A DNA stretch of 64,000 nucleotides from Clostridium_AT radicumherbarum (lineage in GTDB: Bacteria; Bacillota; Clostridia; Clostridiales; Clostridiaceae), in the NCBI RefSeq assembly GCF_045310525.1, contig NZ_JBJHZY010000001.1, forward strand, positions 1,240,001 through 1,304,000, written 5' to 3'. Both the position numbers and the translations under genes were made by a program. The notes under the pieces were generated by a model. The model searched no databases and was not told the origin of the DNA. It was given only the letters and a program-made list of their open reading frames with translations. Position 1 is the stretch's first letter, and every line of letters starts with the position of its first letter. This document shows positions 44,261 to 53,810 of this stretch, in pieces.

Positions 44261-44818
44261 ATGATAGAAACCATACTTGCTGCTATGCTTGTGGCTAAAC
44301 TAAAGGGGTACAAGTTAAAACCACTTTTTAAATCTTGGGAGATATATCCTATATTGGTTTTTGCATTTATTTATGTATTTTTAAATACGGAAGTGTTTTT
44401 GGGAAAGTACGACTTTATAAAGTATGCTGGCATCTTAGAGAGAGTTTACTTTTGTACTTTCTTCCTTTTAATTATTAAGTATAAGCAATATGTTAATGCT
44501 ATTATTGGCTCTGCATCTGTTATAATAGGAACAGTATTAAACAAGCTTGCAATTTCAGCTAACAATGGAAAAATGCCTGTTTATCCAAACTTATCTTATA
44601 TAACTGGCTATATTAAACCTGATACTTTAATGAAAGTTAAAGATATACATGTTATTGGAAATTCCACAAGTAATTTAAAGTTTTTAACTGATTTTATTGA
44701 TATTGGATACAGCATCTTAAGTATTGGTGATATATTTATAAGAGCTTTTGTTTTTATTATAATTTATGGATGTATTAAAAGTGCTAATAGGATGCAAGTT
44801 AAAAAGTTTATCAAATAA
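44261..44818 (+). CDS. DUF5317-like membrane protein
   Basis: This 185-residue protein has about five membrane segments and a short outer loop with NNGKMPVYPN, followed by a Thr/Lys-rich stretch. The NGGKMPV-like loop recalls the DUF5317 group of clostridial membrane proteins, sometimes found near agr-type genes. No function is known. TTGAGGAA lies about ten bases before the ATG. It heads the second agr module. Confidence 0.6.
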   Translation: MIETILAAMLVAKLKGYKLKPLFKSWEIYPILVFAFIYVFLNTEVFLGKYDFIKYAGILERVYFCTFFLLIIKYKQYVNAIIGSASVIIGTVLNKLAISANNGKMPVYPNLSYITGYIKPDTLMKVKDIHVIGNSTSNLKFLTDFIDIGYSILSIGDIFIRAFVFIIIYGCIKSANRMQVKKFIK

Positions 44819-44865
44819 TTAAAGTAATATTTATAATACTATTTTTAACTAAGGAGAAGAAATAT

Positions 44866-45336
44866 ATGTTAGTAAAGGTATCATATGTGGAATTTTTATT
44901 AAGGGGAATCCCAGAAGGGTTACTATTTTATTTTGCAGCCTATGCCTTCACAAAACAAAGGATTCATTTAAAGAGGTATTTTCTTTCTTGTATACTTCAA
45001 TCTGTTATCGTATATCTTATTAGATTCTTACCAATTCAAAATGGAACAGATGCTATATTGAATTTAATTTTACTTATTACGCTATCAGTAATTATAAATA
45101 AATTTGAAATTATTCAAGCTATTAGAGCCGGCATTATTATAATTCTGCTTGAGTTTATATGTGAAGCAATAAATGTTTATTTCATTCAGTTTATACTAAA
45201 AAAAGATTTGAATCTTCTTTTTAATAATCCTATGCAAAAAATATTATATTCAAGTCCATCTTTGTTGCTATTTGGATGTTTAGCTATAGGTTATTATATA
45301 ATTTTAAGAAAAAGAAATGAGTTGAAGATTATTTAA
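44866..45336 (+). CDS. AgrC-like sensor domain without kinase
   Basis: This 156-residue protein is nearly all membrane segments (five or six). It opens with VSYVEFLLRGIPEGLLFYFAAYAF, which resembles the first helices of some AgrC-type sensors. It stops with KRNELKII, where a kinase domain would follow. It could be a peptide-binding receptor without output, a partner subunit or an accessory of AgrB2, whose gene begins one base after its stop. The identity is inferred from position and helix pattern. Confidence 0.55.
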   Translation: MLVKVSYVEFLLRGIPEGLLFYFAAYAFTKQRIHLKRYFLSCILQSVIVYLIRFLPIQNGTDAILNLILLITLSVIINKFEIIQAIRAGIIIILLEFICEAINVYFIQFILKKDLNLLFNNPMQKILYSSPSLLLFGCLAIGYYIILRKRNELKII

Positions 45337-45337
45337 T

Positions 45338-45985
45338 ATGGAAAGAATTACAAATAATGTTGCTGCCAAAATTGCAGGGGAATTAAAGTTAGATAATGAT
45401 AATAGGGAAATAATAGCTTATGGTATATTTGCCATAGTAGATATAGCTTTTTCTATATTTCTAGTTATTATTTTTGGACTTCTGTTTCATGTTACATATG
45501 AAGCACTTATTATTAGCTTTACAGGAAGCATCCTTAGAAAATACTCAGGTGGTGCACATGCATCTTCCCCAGGTAAATGTGCTACTATAGGAACGGTAAT
45601 ATGTTTAGGATTAGCTTTATTTTTTAAATTTTTACTTGGGTATATAATCACTTTAAGAGTATTATTTATCCTTGGCATAGTAATTTTCGTCATAAGCTAT
45701 TATTTAATTTATAAGCTGGCTCCAGTAGACAGCCCTTCAAAACCAATTAAAAAGAAAGAAAAAAAAGACAGGATGAAAAAAGGATCCATTTTTGTTTTAA
45801 GCAGTTACTTATTACTTGTTATAATAAGCAGTATTATTTATTTTTACACGAAAAATAAAAATTTTATGGTGTATTCTTTATGTGTTTATGGGGGTAGTAT
45901 GTGGCAGGTATTTACACTAACAAAAGCTGGACATAGTACAGTACATAGCATGGATAAGTTCTTAAGTAAAATATTCATATTTTAA
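45338..45985 (+). CDS. agrB: AgrB-like peptidase 2
   Basis: This 215-residue AgrB protein has the catalytic His and Cys in GGAHASSPGKCATIG (about residues 73 and 81), with membrane helices on both sides. It is longer than AgrB1, with a Lys-rich loop (KKKEKKDRMKKG). It is the natural partner of the Cys-type AgrD2 whose gene starts 17 bases downstream. Confidence 0.9.
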   Translation: MERITNNVAAKIAGELKLDNDNREIIAYGIFAIVDIAFSIFLVIIFGLLFHVTYEALIISFTGSILRKYSGGAHASSPGKCATIGTVICLGLALFFKFLLGYIITLRVLFILGIVIFVISYYLIYKLAPVDSPSKPIKKKEKKDRMKKGSIFVLSSYLLLVIISSIIYFYTKNKNFMVYSLCVYGGSMWQVFTLTKAGHSTVHSMDKFLSKIFIF

Positions 45986-46002
45986 AAAAGGAGGTGAGCA
46001 AA

Positions 46003-46128
46003 ATGAAAAAAAGACTATTAGTAATGGTTGCTGCTGTTGCAACATTAGTTGCTTCTTTTGTAGCATCATCAGCTTGTTTCTTCTTTAATTATCAGCCAGA
46101 AGAACCAAAATCCTTAAGAGAAGAATAA
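46003..46128 (+). CDS. agrD: AgrD-like cyclic peptide precursor 2 (cysteine type)
   Basis: This 41-residue peptide has the basic start MKKRLLVMV, a hydrophobic leader, then SSACFFFN and the tail YQPEEPKSLREE, which is a classic clostridial AgrD tail. The expected thiolactone ring is C-F-F-F-N (residues 25-29). The RBS is AAAGGAGGTGA. A terminator follows. A receptor for this peptide is not obvious: AgrC belongs to module 1, and the nearest sensor-like protein lacks a kinase. Confidence 0.85.
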   Translation: MKKRLLVMVAAVATLVASFVASSACFFFNYQPEEPKSLREE

Positions 46129-46132
46129 TTAT

Positions 46133-46162
46133 AAGGTCGGTTATCCGACCTTGACATTTTTA
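46133..46162 (+). terminator. rho-independent terminator
   Basis: The stem AAGGTCGG/CCGACCTT has a four-base loop and is followed by GACATTTTTAAA. It ends the second agr module. Confidence 0.65.
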
Positions 46163-46185
46163 AATTTTTACAAGGTAGTGAAAGC

Positions 46186-47871
46186 ATGAGCAAAATTGAC
46201 GATGAAAAAAAGCAGATAAATGATATAGTATCAGTAGTAAAATTAACTTCGCTTTTATTTTCTGGCATGGGTTTTTTTAAATTTATATTTAATTATTATA
46301 AAATACCCTTAGATAATTCAAGTTATACATTAACAATGGGTATAATTGTAATACTGGTGTTCGTTTTATCACTGGTTTATTCCATATGGGCTTTTTCAAC
46401 TACTAAAAAGTTTAATGAAAAATATATTGCACGAATTCAGTTAATAGAAAACTTACTTTTCGTTTTATTATTCTTAACCATTATTATCATTACAAATGCT
46501 CAAAAGAGCGATTTTTAATTTTTGTTCTTATTTATTATTATAACCACTACCATTCAATCAGGTATGAAACAAGGTGCAGTAATTGCAATTCTATCTTCTG
46601 CCTTAATATTAACAATGGACTTAATTTATGGCCCTAATTCAGGTGAAAATCTTTACTTTGAAAAAGATTTAATAATAGCGGGAGTTTTTATACTTACAGC
46701 ATGGACACTTGGATTTTATGTAAAAACTGAAAGTGAACATATAAGGAAGCTTAAAAACCTTGCAAATGAAGATGGACTTACCGAAGTGTACAATCATAGA
46801 TATTTTCATGAAACTTTAATAGAGAAAATAAAATCTTATGAATTAGACAAAAAACCTATTTCATTAATATTTTTAGATATAGATCATTTCAAAAATTATA
46901 ATGACCTTTATGGACACCAAAAGGGTGATGAGGTACTGAAAACTATAGGACTTCTTCTAAAAAGCAATGTGAGAGAAGGAGATATTGTTGCTAGGTATGG
47001 AGGAGAGGAATTTTCTGTTATACTGCCTGCTACATCAGAACAAGCTGCAATTAAAATAGCGGAAAACATTAGAATAAAAATTCAAGAAACTCCATTTGAA
47101 GGTGAAGAGAACCAGCCCCATGGCAAATTAACAGCTTCTATTGGGGTATCGGTTTTTCCCGACAAGGCAAAAAATGATGTTGAGCTAATTAAATCTGCTG
47201 ATGATGCTCTTTATAGAGCAAAATTCTTTAATAAAAATAGAGTTGAAGTTTATTATTCTATACTAGATGAGTTAAAAGAAGATATAGAAGATAAGCACAT
47301 AGATCTTATTACTTCAATTAAAACCTTAATAAGCGTTATTAATGCAAAAGATAGATATACCTATGGTCATGTTGAAAGAGTTGTTGTATACAGCAGATTG
47401 TTTGCAGAAAAGCTTCAGCTAAGTGTTGAAGATAAGAAAAAACTCATATATGGGGCCTACATGCATGACATTGGTAAAATTAATATTATGGAAGAAATAT
47501 TAAATAAAAAGATGCCATTAACTAAAGAGGAATGGGAAATATTGAAGCTGCATCCTGAGAATGGAGTGGAGATAATAAAGCCAGTAGAATCTTTAGACGA
47601 AATTGCTCCACTGATATTACATCATCATGAAAGATACGATGGAAAGGGATACCCAGATAACTTAAAAGGCGAAGATATACCTTACCTTGCCAGAGTTTTA
47701 ACTGTAGTTGACTGTTTTGATGCCATGACTTCAAACAGACCTTATTCAAAAAGAAAAACTCATGATGAAGCCATTGAAGAACTAAAAAGCTGCAGCGGTA
47801 CACAGTTTGATCCAATGATTGCTGAGGCCTTTATAGAAGTTATTGAAGAAAACAATGCTAAAATAATTTAA
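46186..47871 (+). pseudogene. GGDEF/HD-GYP membrane protein gene interrupted by an in-frame stop
   Basis: Codons from ATG 46186 encode three or four membrane segments up to AQKSDF, then TAA at 46516-46518. The same frame goes on with FLFLFIIITTTIQSGMKQG, more membrane helices, a GGDEF domain (RYGGEEFSVILP, intact catalytic motif) and an HD-GYP domain (HDIGKI, HHHERYDGKGYPDNL). No shift of frame is needed, so one point change in what looks like one gene explains it. A restart at TTG 46522 could still make a 449-residue product with both output domains. It is either a pseudogene, two coupled parts or a sequencing error. Confidence 0.75.
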
Positions 47872-47891
47872 TAGAAGAAAGAATTCTAAGC

Positions 47892-47930
47892 AAAATAAAA
47901 GTCCAGTGGTTTACTGGGCTTATTTTAATT
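47892..47930 (+). terminator. rho-independent terminator
   Basis: A stem of about 14 bp with a small bulge ends in TTATTTTAATT, after the GGDEF/HD-GYP gene. Confidence 0.75.
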
Positions 47931-48127
47931 CTAGAATATTTTAATTGTAAGATAATTTTTTTAAAGTCTCAATTCAATAGTTCATAAATTGTTAAACATG
48001 ATTACAGGAATTGTACTTAATATTCATTGAAACTAATATTGATTTGCATTAAAATTGCAATATATGTAGACTTATAGTATTTTTTTGAATTACTATACAA
48101 AATATACAAGTGAAAGGGGGCAATAAT

Positions 48128-50212
48128 ATGGATAAAGAGCTGATCTTAATTCTAAAGCTTTTATTAGAAAGAACTTTAATAACTACAAAGGAACTAAAAG
48201 ATGAAACGGGTTTAACAATAAGACAAATTACCTATAGAATTAATAAGATTAATGAAATGTTAAAGCACCTAAATATACCCCCTATTTCATTAAAATATAA
48301 TAAGGACATAATTCTTAAGCCAGAAACAAGAGAAGGGATTCTTGAAATAATACAGAAGTATGAATCAGAAAAAAATTACTATTTAAGCAAAGATGAGCGG
48401 CTTGCCTTTATGTACCTGACTTTATTTATAAACTTAGATTATTTATCGCTTAATTACTTTATAAATTCAATGAAGGTAAGCAGATCAAGCGTACTTATGG
48501 ATTTTAAGGACTTAGGGCAGCTTTTAAATGAAAATGGTATCGACATTAAAAATAACCGGACTGAAGGATATTACTTAACCGGTTCAGAGATGGAAATTAG
48601 AAGGCTAATGATAAAATTTGTAATTAATACCCTTTCTATCAATAGGGACTGTAAGATTTTCAATCTCTTCATTAAAGAATATAAATTGGATAATTATCAA
48701 GTTTCAAAAGAAATTATATCTAAGCTTGCAATAAAACATAATATAACATTTGTAGAAGATAGATTGCAGGAATTTATCTATATATTTATTTTTTTAAAGG
48801 CAAGATTACTTTCAGAGAAAACAATTGAATATGAAACTTTGAAGATATCTAACATTTCTGTAATTAGATTAATGAAGGAGTATAATTTTACTGAGGATTT
48901 ATTATATAGCTTTGAAAATGGTAATAAAATTAAATCCTTTGATGCAAATTATATAAGTGCATGGATTATTGGTATTTCAGTAGGAAATACAAAAGATAAG
49001 ACAGAGGATATTTCAATAATTACTAAAATAGTAATTAGAATAATGGCAAGATTTCAATCATTAAGCGGGTTTCATTACATGAACTATAATGAAATATTTG
49101 AACAGTTATATTCACATTTTAGGCCTGCTTATTATAGGCTTCTATTCAAATTACCAATCTATAACCCCCTTTGTGAAAAGGTTAAAGAAGAATACAAAGA
49201 GCTATATAAATTAGTTTATGAGACCATGAAGCCCTTTAGCGAATTATTTGATCAGGAAATACCGGAAGATGAACTGGCATATCTGACTATACATTTTGGT
49301 GCAATTTTATTTAACGGAAATGAACCTGTTACTCCTCAAAAGAAGAAAGCATTAATAGTTTGTTCAGCAGGTATTGGAAGTTCTGCAATTTTATACACAG
49401 AACTGAAGGTTTTATTTCCAGAACTTCATTTCTTGGTACCAATAGAATTATCAAAGTTAAAAGATATAAGTGAAACGGTTGATATTATATTTACTTCTAA
49501 TTTTAGTGCTGAGCTTATGGAAATTGAGAAACCACTTATAAAAGTTAGCCCAGTTATGACTTTAAAAGAAAAGTCTCAGGTAAAACGAGAAGTTTATATG
49601 CTGCTTGGCAATACATTACTAAAGCAGCCAAGAGTGGAGGAAGTAATGGATATAATAAAGCGATATTCGAAAGTAACTTCCGAAAATTTGCTTCACCATG
49701 AATTACAGTCATATTTTTCTCAATTGGAAAATTATAATCCTAAAAATGAAACAGGCCTTTTGTTAAGTGATCTTACTAATGAAAATCTAATTAGATTAAA
49801 TGTACCAGCACAAAATTGGGAAGAAGCAATAAGAAACTCAGCTTTAGCCCTACTGGAAAACGATAAAATAGCTGCTCCATATATTGATGCAATGATAAGT
49901 ACTGCTAAAGAATCAGGACCTTATATTGTAATTACAAAACATGTAGCTCTTCCCCATGCAAGACCGGAAGCAGGCGCAAAAGAAACGGCAATGGGTATAG
50001 CTGTTTTGGAGCATCCTATTGAATTTGGAAATAAAGGTAATGATCCAGTGAAATATGTTTTCTCTCTTAGTGCGGTAGATCACGAAAGTCACCTTCAAGT
50101 AATGGCAGAATTTCTAGAGCTACTTGAAAAAGAAGAATTTTATAAAATTTTAGATAAAGCAAAAAGCCCAGGGGAGATTATGGATTTTATTAAGTCTTAT
50201 GAATCTAAATAA
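48128..50212 (+). CDS. PRD-domain PTS-linked transcriptional activator with C-terminal EIIA
   Basis: This 694-residue regulator is of the MtlR/LicR type. It has two N-terminal HTH motifs, PRD domains with phosphorylatable His (YSHFRPAYYRL; LTIHFGAILF), an EIIB-like domain with Cys in VCSAGIGSSAIL (about 417) and an EIIA domain from about residue 545 with His in KHVALPHARP (about 608). Its activity should be set by PTS phosphorylation. The EIIA part is very close to the stand-alone EIIA at 54873. ATG 48128 after GAAAGGGGG is chosen over a GTG at 48110. Confidence 0.88.
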   Translation: MDKELILILKLLLERTLITTKELKDETGLTIRQITYRINKINEMLKHLNIPPISLKYNKDIILKPETREGILEIIQKYESEKNYYLSKDERLAFMYLTLFINLDYLSLNYFINSMKVSRSSVLMDFKDLGQLLNENGIDIKNNRTEGYYLTGSEMEIRRLMIKFVINTLSINRDCKIFNLFIKEYKLDNYQVSKEIISKLAIKHNITFVEDRLQEFIYIFIFLKARLLSEKTIEYETLKISNISVIRLMKEYNFTEDLLYSFENGNKIKSFDANYISAWIIGISVGNTKDKTEDISIITKIVIRIMARFQSLSGFHYMNYNEIFEQLYSHFRPAYYRLLFKLPIYNPLCEKVKEEYKELYKLVYETMKPFSELFDQEIPEDELAYLTIHFGAILFNGNEPVTPQKKKALIVCSAGIGSSAILYTELKVLFPELHFLVPIELSKLKDISETVDIIFTSNFSAELMEIEKPLIKVSPVMTLKEKSQVKREVYMLLGNTLLKQPRVEEVMDIIKRYSKVTSENLLHHELQSYFSQLENYNPKNETGLLLSDLTNENLIRLNVPAQNWEEAIRNSALALLENDKIAAPYIDAMISTAKESGPYIVITKHVALPHARPEAGAKETAMGIAVLEHPIEFGNKGNDPVKYVFSLSAVDHESHLQVMAEFLELLEKEEFYKILDKAKSPGEIMDFIKSYESK

Positions 50213-50223
50213 AATTAATACAC

Positions 50224-50254
50224 GCAGACGTAATTTTATTACGTCTGTTTTTTT
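50224..50254 (+). terminator. rho-independent terminator
   Basis: A nine-bp stem (AGACGTAAT/ATTACGTCT) with a three-base loop is followed by GTTTTTTTAATTT. It ends the regulator gene, so the PTS operon needs its own promoter. Confidence 0.85.
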
Positions 50255-50284
50255 AATTTAGTGCATCCAATGTCACTTCTTTAT

Positions 50285-50340
50285 ACAAAAGTTGAACCTA
50301 AATGAGATTGAAAACAGCAGCTATACAATTTAAAATTACA
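50285..50340 (+). promoter_or_regulatory. shared upstream block 1 of the PTS operon
   Basis: This 56-base block aligns without gaps to 54671-54726 (about 40 of 56 bases equal). AGATTGAAAA and AATTTAAAAT keep the same spacing. It lies about 100 bases before the SIS gene. The likely role is an operator or promoter for the PRD regulator. The 231-base gap holds no gene. Confidence 0.5.
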
Positions 50341-50443
50341 GACATAGGGTTGGCCTAAGACTGAAAGAAAACAATTACATTGTACTTTTAAAATTGTTCT
50401 AACAAACAGCCTTTACTTAAAATTTTTTAAAGGAAGTGAAGAT

Positions 50444-51061
50444 ATGAATACAGAGAATAACCAAAAGGAAGCTCTTAAGCAATTCCTTGATACTTTATCT
50501 ATAGAAACAAAAAAAATTATAGATAACATAGATTTTAATGCATTAGCTTCAGCAGAGAGTTTAATTCTAGCAGCAGAAAAAAATAAGAATAGGGTTCATG
50601 TAACAGGAATAGGAAAACCAGGCCATGTATCTGGATATGCTGCATCCTTATTTTCTTCAACAGGCACACCAGCTTATATACTACATGGAACTGAAGCAGT
50701 ACATGGCTCTGCAGGACAGGTAATGCCTGGTGATGTTGTAATTGCAATTTCTAACAGTGGTGAAACAGAGGAATTAAAGGCAACTGTTACAGCTTTAAAA
50801 AATAATGGAGCAAAAATTATTTCTGTAACAGGTAAAAAAGAGTCCTGGCTGGCAAAAGCAGGAGATGTATTTCTCTTTGCTGGAGTAGACGAAGAAGGTG
50901 GAGACTTAAATAAGGCACCTCGTTCTTCTATCCTGGCAGAAACAATAATATTACAGAGCTTAAGCGTATTACTGCAGAATGCAAAGGGATTAACCATTCA
51001 GCAGTATGGCAAATGGCATCCAGGCGGATCCTTGGGAAAGTCAATTAGAGAAGTCTTGTAA
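50444..51061 (+). CDS. SIS-domain sugar-phosphate isomerase-like protein
   Basis: This 205-residue SIS protein resembles the KpsF/GutQ arabinose-5-phosphate isomerases without their CBS domains. Motifs are TGIGKPGHVSGYAASLFSSTGTPA, AISNSGETEELKA and, near the end, QYGKWHPGGSLGKSIREVL, which matches the isomerase HPGG motif. It opens a PTS operon, so it may interconvert a phosphosugar before aldol cleavage. A binding or regulatory role remains possible. Confidence 0.8.
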   Translation: MNTENNQKEALKQFLDTLSIETKKIIDNIDFNALASAESLILAAEKNKNRVHVTGIGKPGHVSGYAASLFSSTGTPAYILHGTEAVHGSAGQVMPGDVVIAISNSGETEELKATVTALKNNGAKIISVTGKKESWLAKAGDVFLFAGVDEEGGDLNKAPRSSILAETIILQSLSVLLQNAKGLTIQQYGKWHPGGSLGKSIREVL

Positions 51062-51102
51062 AATTCGTTTGTGAAGTAAATAAGAAGATTAGGAGGAGAA
51101 GT

Positions 51103-51984
51103 ATGGAACTAAAAGGTATTATTACTGCAATGGTTACACCTTTTGATGAAAATCAGGAGATTAACCCTAAAGCTACAAAGCAGTTAATTAACAAATTAAT
51201 AAATGCAGGTGTTGACGGAATATTTATTATGGGAACAAACGGAGAATTTCATTTGTTAACAGATGAGGAAAAGGTAGCCTTTGCAAAACTGGTTATCGAT
51301 GAAGTTAATAAAAGAGTACCTGTATATGTTGGAACTGGCGGAAACAGTACACGTGAGGTTATAGCATTGTCTAAGAAAATGGAAGCAATAGGTGCAGATG
51401 CATTATCAGTAATTACTCCATTTTTCCTTGTACCGACACAAGAAGAAGTAATAAAGCACTATAAGGCAATTGCTAGTGCAGTTAAAATTCCAATAATATT
51501 ATATAACATTCCAAAGAATACAGGAATGAACCTGGAACCTGATACCATTGCAGAATTGGCAAAGGCTAAAAATATTGCCGGTATAAAGGACAGCAGTGGA
51601 AAAATAGAAAATATTCAAAGCTATATAGAAGCTGCAAAAGGTGAGGATTTCAGTGTATTATCTGGCTCAGATTCACTAATACTAAAAGCACTGCAGCTAG
51701 GTGCAACTGGGGCAATAGCAGCTACATCAAACCTTCTTACAGAATTGGATGTTTCTATTTATCAGAACTTTTTAAAAGGAGATATGGAAGCAGCTGAGAA
51801 AGCTCAAAAGGATATTGACGTACTCCGAGGCGTTCTTAAATTAGGCACTGTTCCATCAATATTAAAAAAGTCTGTAGAATTGTCTGGTATTCCTGTAGGA
51901 CTTGCAAGACTTCCGGTGACAGAACCAAATGAAGAAACTATAGGTAAAATAAAAGAGATGCTAGTTTATTACAAAATGGTTTAG
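51103..51984 (+). CDS. DHDPS/NAL-family aldolase
   Basis: This 293-residue TIM-barrel class I aldolase or dehydratase has the Schiff-base Lys in AGIKDSSGK (about 162), Tyr in ILYNIPKNTGMNL (about 134), and GTNGEFHLLTDEEK, where a Glu-Phe-His follows the Gly-Thr-Asn. This loop differs from true DapA enzymes (GTTGE). In an operon with PTS genes and two other aldolases, it is more likely a 2-keto-3-deoxy sugar acid or related aldolase than a lysine enzyme. AGGAGGAG precedes the ATG. Confidence 0.85.
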   Translation: MELKGIITAMVTPFDENQEINPKATKQLINKLINAGVDGIFIMGTNGEFHLLTDEEKVAFAKLVIDEVNKRVPVYVGTGGNSTREVIALSKKMEAIGADALSVITPFFLVPTQEEVIKHYKAIASAVKIPIILYNIPKNTGMNLEPDTIAELAKAKNIAGIKDSSGKIENIQSYIEAAKGEDFSVLSGSDSLILKALQLGATGAIAATSNLLTELDVSIYQNFLKGDMEAAEKAQKDIDVLRGVLKLGTVPSILKKSVELSGIPVGLARLPVTEPNEETIGKIKEMLVYYKMV

Positions 51985-52142
51985 TTAATAAAAGTAATAA
52001 CCATAGTCTTCAAGGTGGTTGATTTGGAAATACGGAATATTATTATAAATTATAATCCACCACTGCGAAGTCAATGGATTACACATATATATAAATAATC
52101 AAAAAAATATGAAAATATAAAAAGAGAAAGGAGAAAAAAATT

Positions 52143-52430
52143 ATGTTTGAAGCATTAGTAGCTTGTAGAACAGGTATGGGGTCTAGTATGTTGCTTAAGA
52201 TTAAGGTTGATCAGGTAATAAAGGAAAACGGATACCCAATTACGGCTGTACATTCCAATCTTGACGATTTAAATGCCAAGAAGTGGGACTTTATTGTAAC
52301 TATGGCAGATATCACTGATGACGTAAAAGATAAGGTTCAATATTGCATAGCAATAAAAAATTTGATGGACAAGAATGAAATCAAAATCGGAATAGAAGGA
52401 TTTTTAGAATTTGTAAAAAATAAGAAATAG
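52143..52430 (+). CDS. PTS EIIB component (ascorbate/galactitol type)
   Basis: This 95-residue EIIB takes phosphate from EIIA and gives it to the sugar bound by EIIC. The phospho-Cys is in LVACRTGMGSSMLLK (Cys about 8). The size and P-loop fit the SgaB/UlaB group. The EIIC gene follows after 13 bases. Confidence 0.88.
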   Translation: MFEALVACRTGMGSSMLLKIKVDQVIKENGYPITAVHSNLDDLNAKKWDFIVTMADITDDVKDKVQYCIAIKNLMDKNEIKIGIEGFLEFVKNKK

Positions 52431-52443
52431 GGGGAAACAGTAA

Positions 52444-53712
52444 ATGAAAGTAGTTATTAGTTTACTAAGTAATGCTGGTATCTTGGTTGGACTTATTTCA
52501 ATGATTGGTCTTATATTACAGAAGAAATCAGCAGATGATGTACTTAAGGGTACATTTAAAACAATCATAGGATTTTTGATATTTAACATCGGTAGTTCAG
52601 CAATCAGTGCAGTACTTACCAACTTCAACACATTATTCCAAAAAGGATTTGGAATTACAGGTGTTGTTACACAGGTTGAAGCAGCCACTGCACTTGCACA
52701 GGGTAAATTTGGAACAATAGTTGCTATAGTAATGATCGTTGGATTCGCAGCAAACTTACTATTTGCAAGAATTACACCATTTAAGAATATATTCTTAACT
52801 GGACAGCACAGCTTGTATTTTGCTTGTGTATTAACGCTTGTTTTAAAAGCATGCAACATTGGTAATACTGCAACTGCTATAATAGGAGGTCTGTTTGTAG
52901 GCTTAAGTGCAGCAGCATTGCCAGCTATAACTCAGCCATATATGAGAAAAATCACTGGAAGTAATGATTTAGCTCTTGGACACTATAATGAAATCGCTTA
53001 CGCTTTCTCAGGATTTTTAGGATCAAAAGTAGGAAATCCAGAACACAGTACAGAAAACTTTAAGTTTCCAAAATGGTTATCAATTTTCAGAGATTTTACT
53101 ATGTGTGTTGCTGTTGTAATGGTTATAGTATTCTATGTAGCAGCTATAGCAGCAGGACAGGCAGATACTCAGAAGTTAGCAGGAACTGTTAACTGGATTG
53201 TGTTCCCATTACTTCAAGGATTACAATTTGCAGCAGGTATGTCTGTTCTTATAACTGGTGTACGTATGTTTATTTCTGAGATTACAGCTGCATTTGTATC
53301 TATATCAGAAAAATATATACCTAACTCTCGCCCAGCTGTTGACTGTCCTTCAGTTTTCCCATTTGCACCAACAGCAGTTATTCTTGGATTTATAAGTGCA
53401 TATGTAGCTGGACTAGTTGCAATGGCAGGCATGATTATATTTAAGAGTTCAATAGTTATGATTCCATCAGCAAGTATAGCTTTCTTCTCAGGTGGTACTG
53501 CAGGAGTTTTCGGTAATTCAACTGGTGGTTGGAAAGGTTGTATAGCAGGCTCATTTGTACTAGGAATATTAGTAGTAACACTACCAATGTTATTGTACCC
53601 AGTATTTGCTCACTTAGGAATCGTAGGTGCTTCCTTCCCGAACGTAGATTATAATATCGTAGGAACATTATTATATAAAATCACTCAGTTTATACAATCA
53701 GTTATTCATTAA
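52444..53712 (+). CDS. PTS EIIC permease (ascorbate-family, UlaA/SgaT-like)
   Basis: This 422-residue membrane protein of the ascorbate-type PTS superfamily has about ten or eleven helices. Typical segments are KGTFKTIIGFLIFNIGSSAI near residue 36, HYNEIAYAFSGFLGSKVGNP near 180 and PSASIAFFSGGTAGVFGNSTGG near 340. Substrates in the family include L-ascorbate and, by context, other sugar acids. The operon here lacks ascorbate-6-phosphate lactonase and UlaDEF, so the substrate is probably different. Confidence 0.88.
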   Translation: MKVVISLLSNAGILVGLISMIGLILQKKSADDVLKGTFKTIIGFLIFNIGSSAISAVLTNFNTLFQKGFGITGVVTQVEAATALAQGKFGTIVAIVMIVGFAANLLFARITPFKNIFLTGQHSLYFACVLTLVLKACNIGNTATAIIGGLFVGLSAAALPAITQPYMRKITGSNDLALGHYNEIAYAFSGFLGSKVGNPEHSTENFKFPKWLSIFRDFTMCVAVVMVIVFYVAAIAAGQADTQKLAGTVNWIVFPLLQGLQFAAGMSVLITGVRMFISEITAAFVSISEKYIPNSRPAVDCPSVFPFAPTAVILGFISAYVAGLVAMAGMIIFKSSIVMIPSASIAFFSGGTAGVFGNSTGGWKGCIAGSFVLGILVVTLPMLLYPVFAHLGIVGASFPNVDYNIVGTLLYKITQFIQSVIH

Positions 53713-53749
53713 TTAGTATAAAAAGTCTGATAAATTTGTCAGCATATTA

Positions 53750-53780
53750 AACAAAGAGCCACATTTGGCTCTTTGTTCTA
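53750..53780 (+). terminator. hairpin after the EIIC gene
   Basis: The 11-bp stem AACAAAGAGCC/GGCTCTTTGTT has a six-base loop and is followed by CTAATT. The T-run is weak, so partial read-through to the next gene is likely. Confidence 0.65.
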
Positions 53781-53810
53781 ATTATGATTAATTAAAGGAC
53801 GGTGAACCTA

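Noticed and set aside
50256..50443. Sigma-54 (-24/-12) promoter before the PTS operon
   Set aside because: rpoN is in the window, but no TGGCAC-N5-TTGC match was found, and the PRD regulator lacks a sigma-54 activator ATPase domain.
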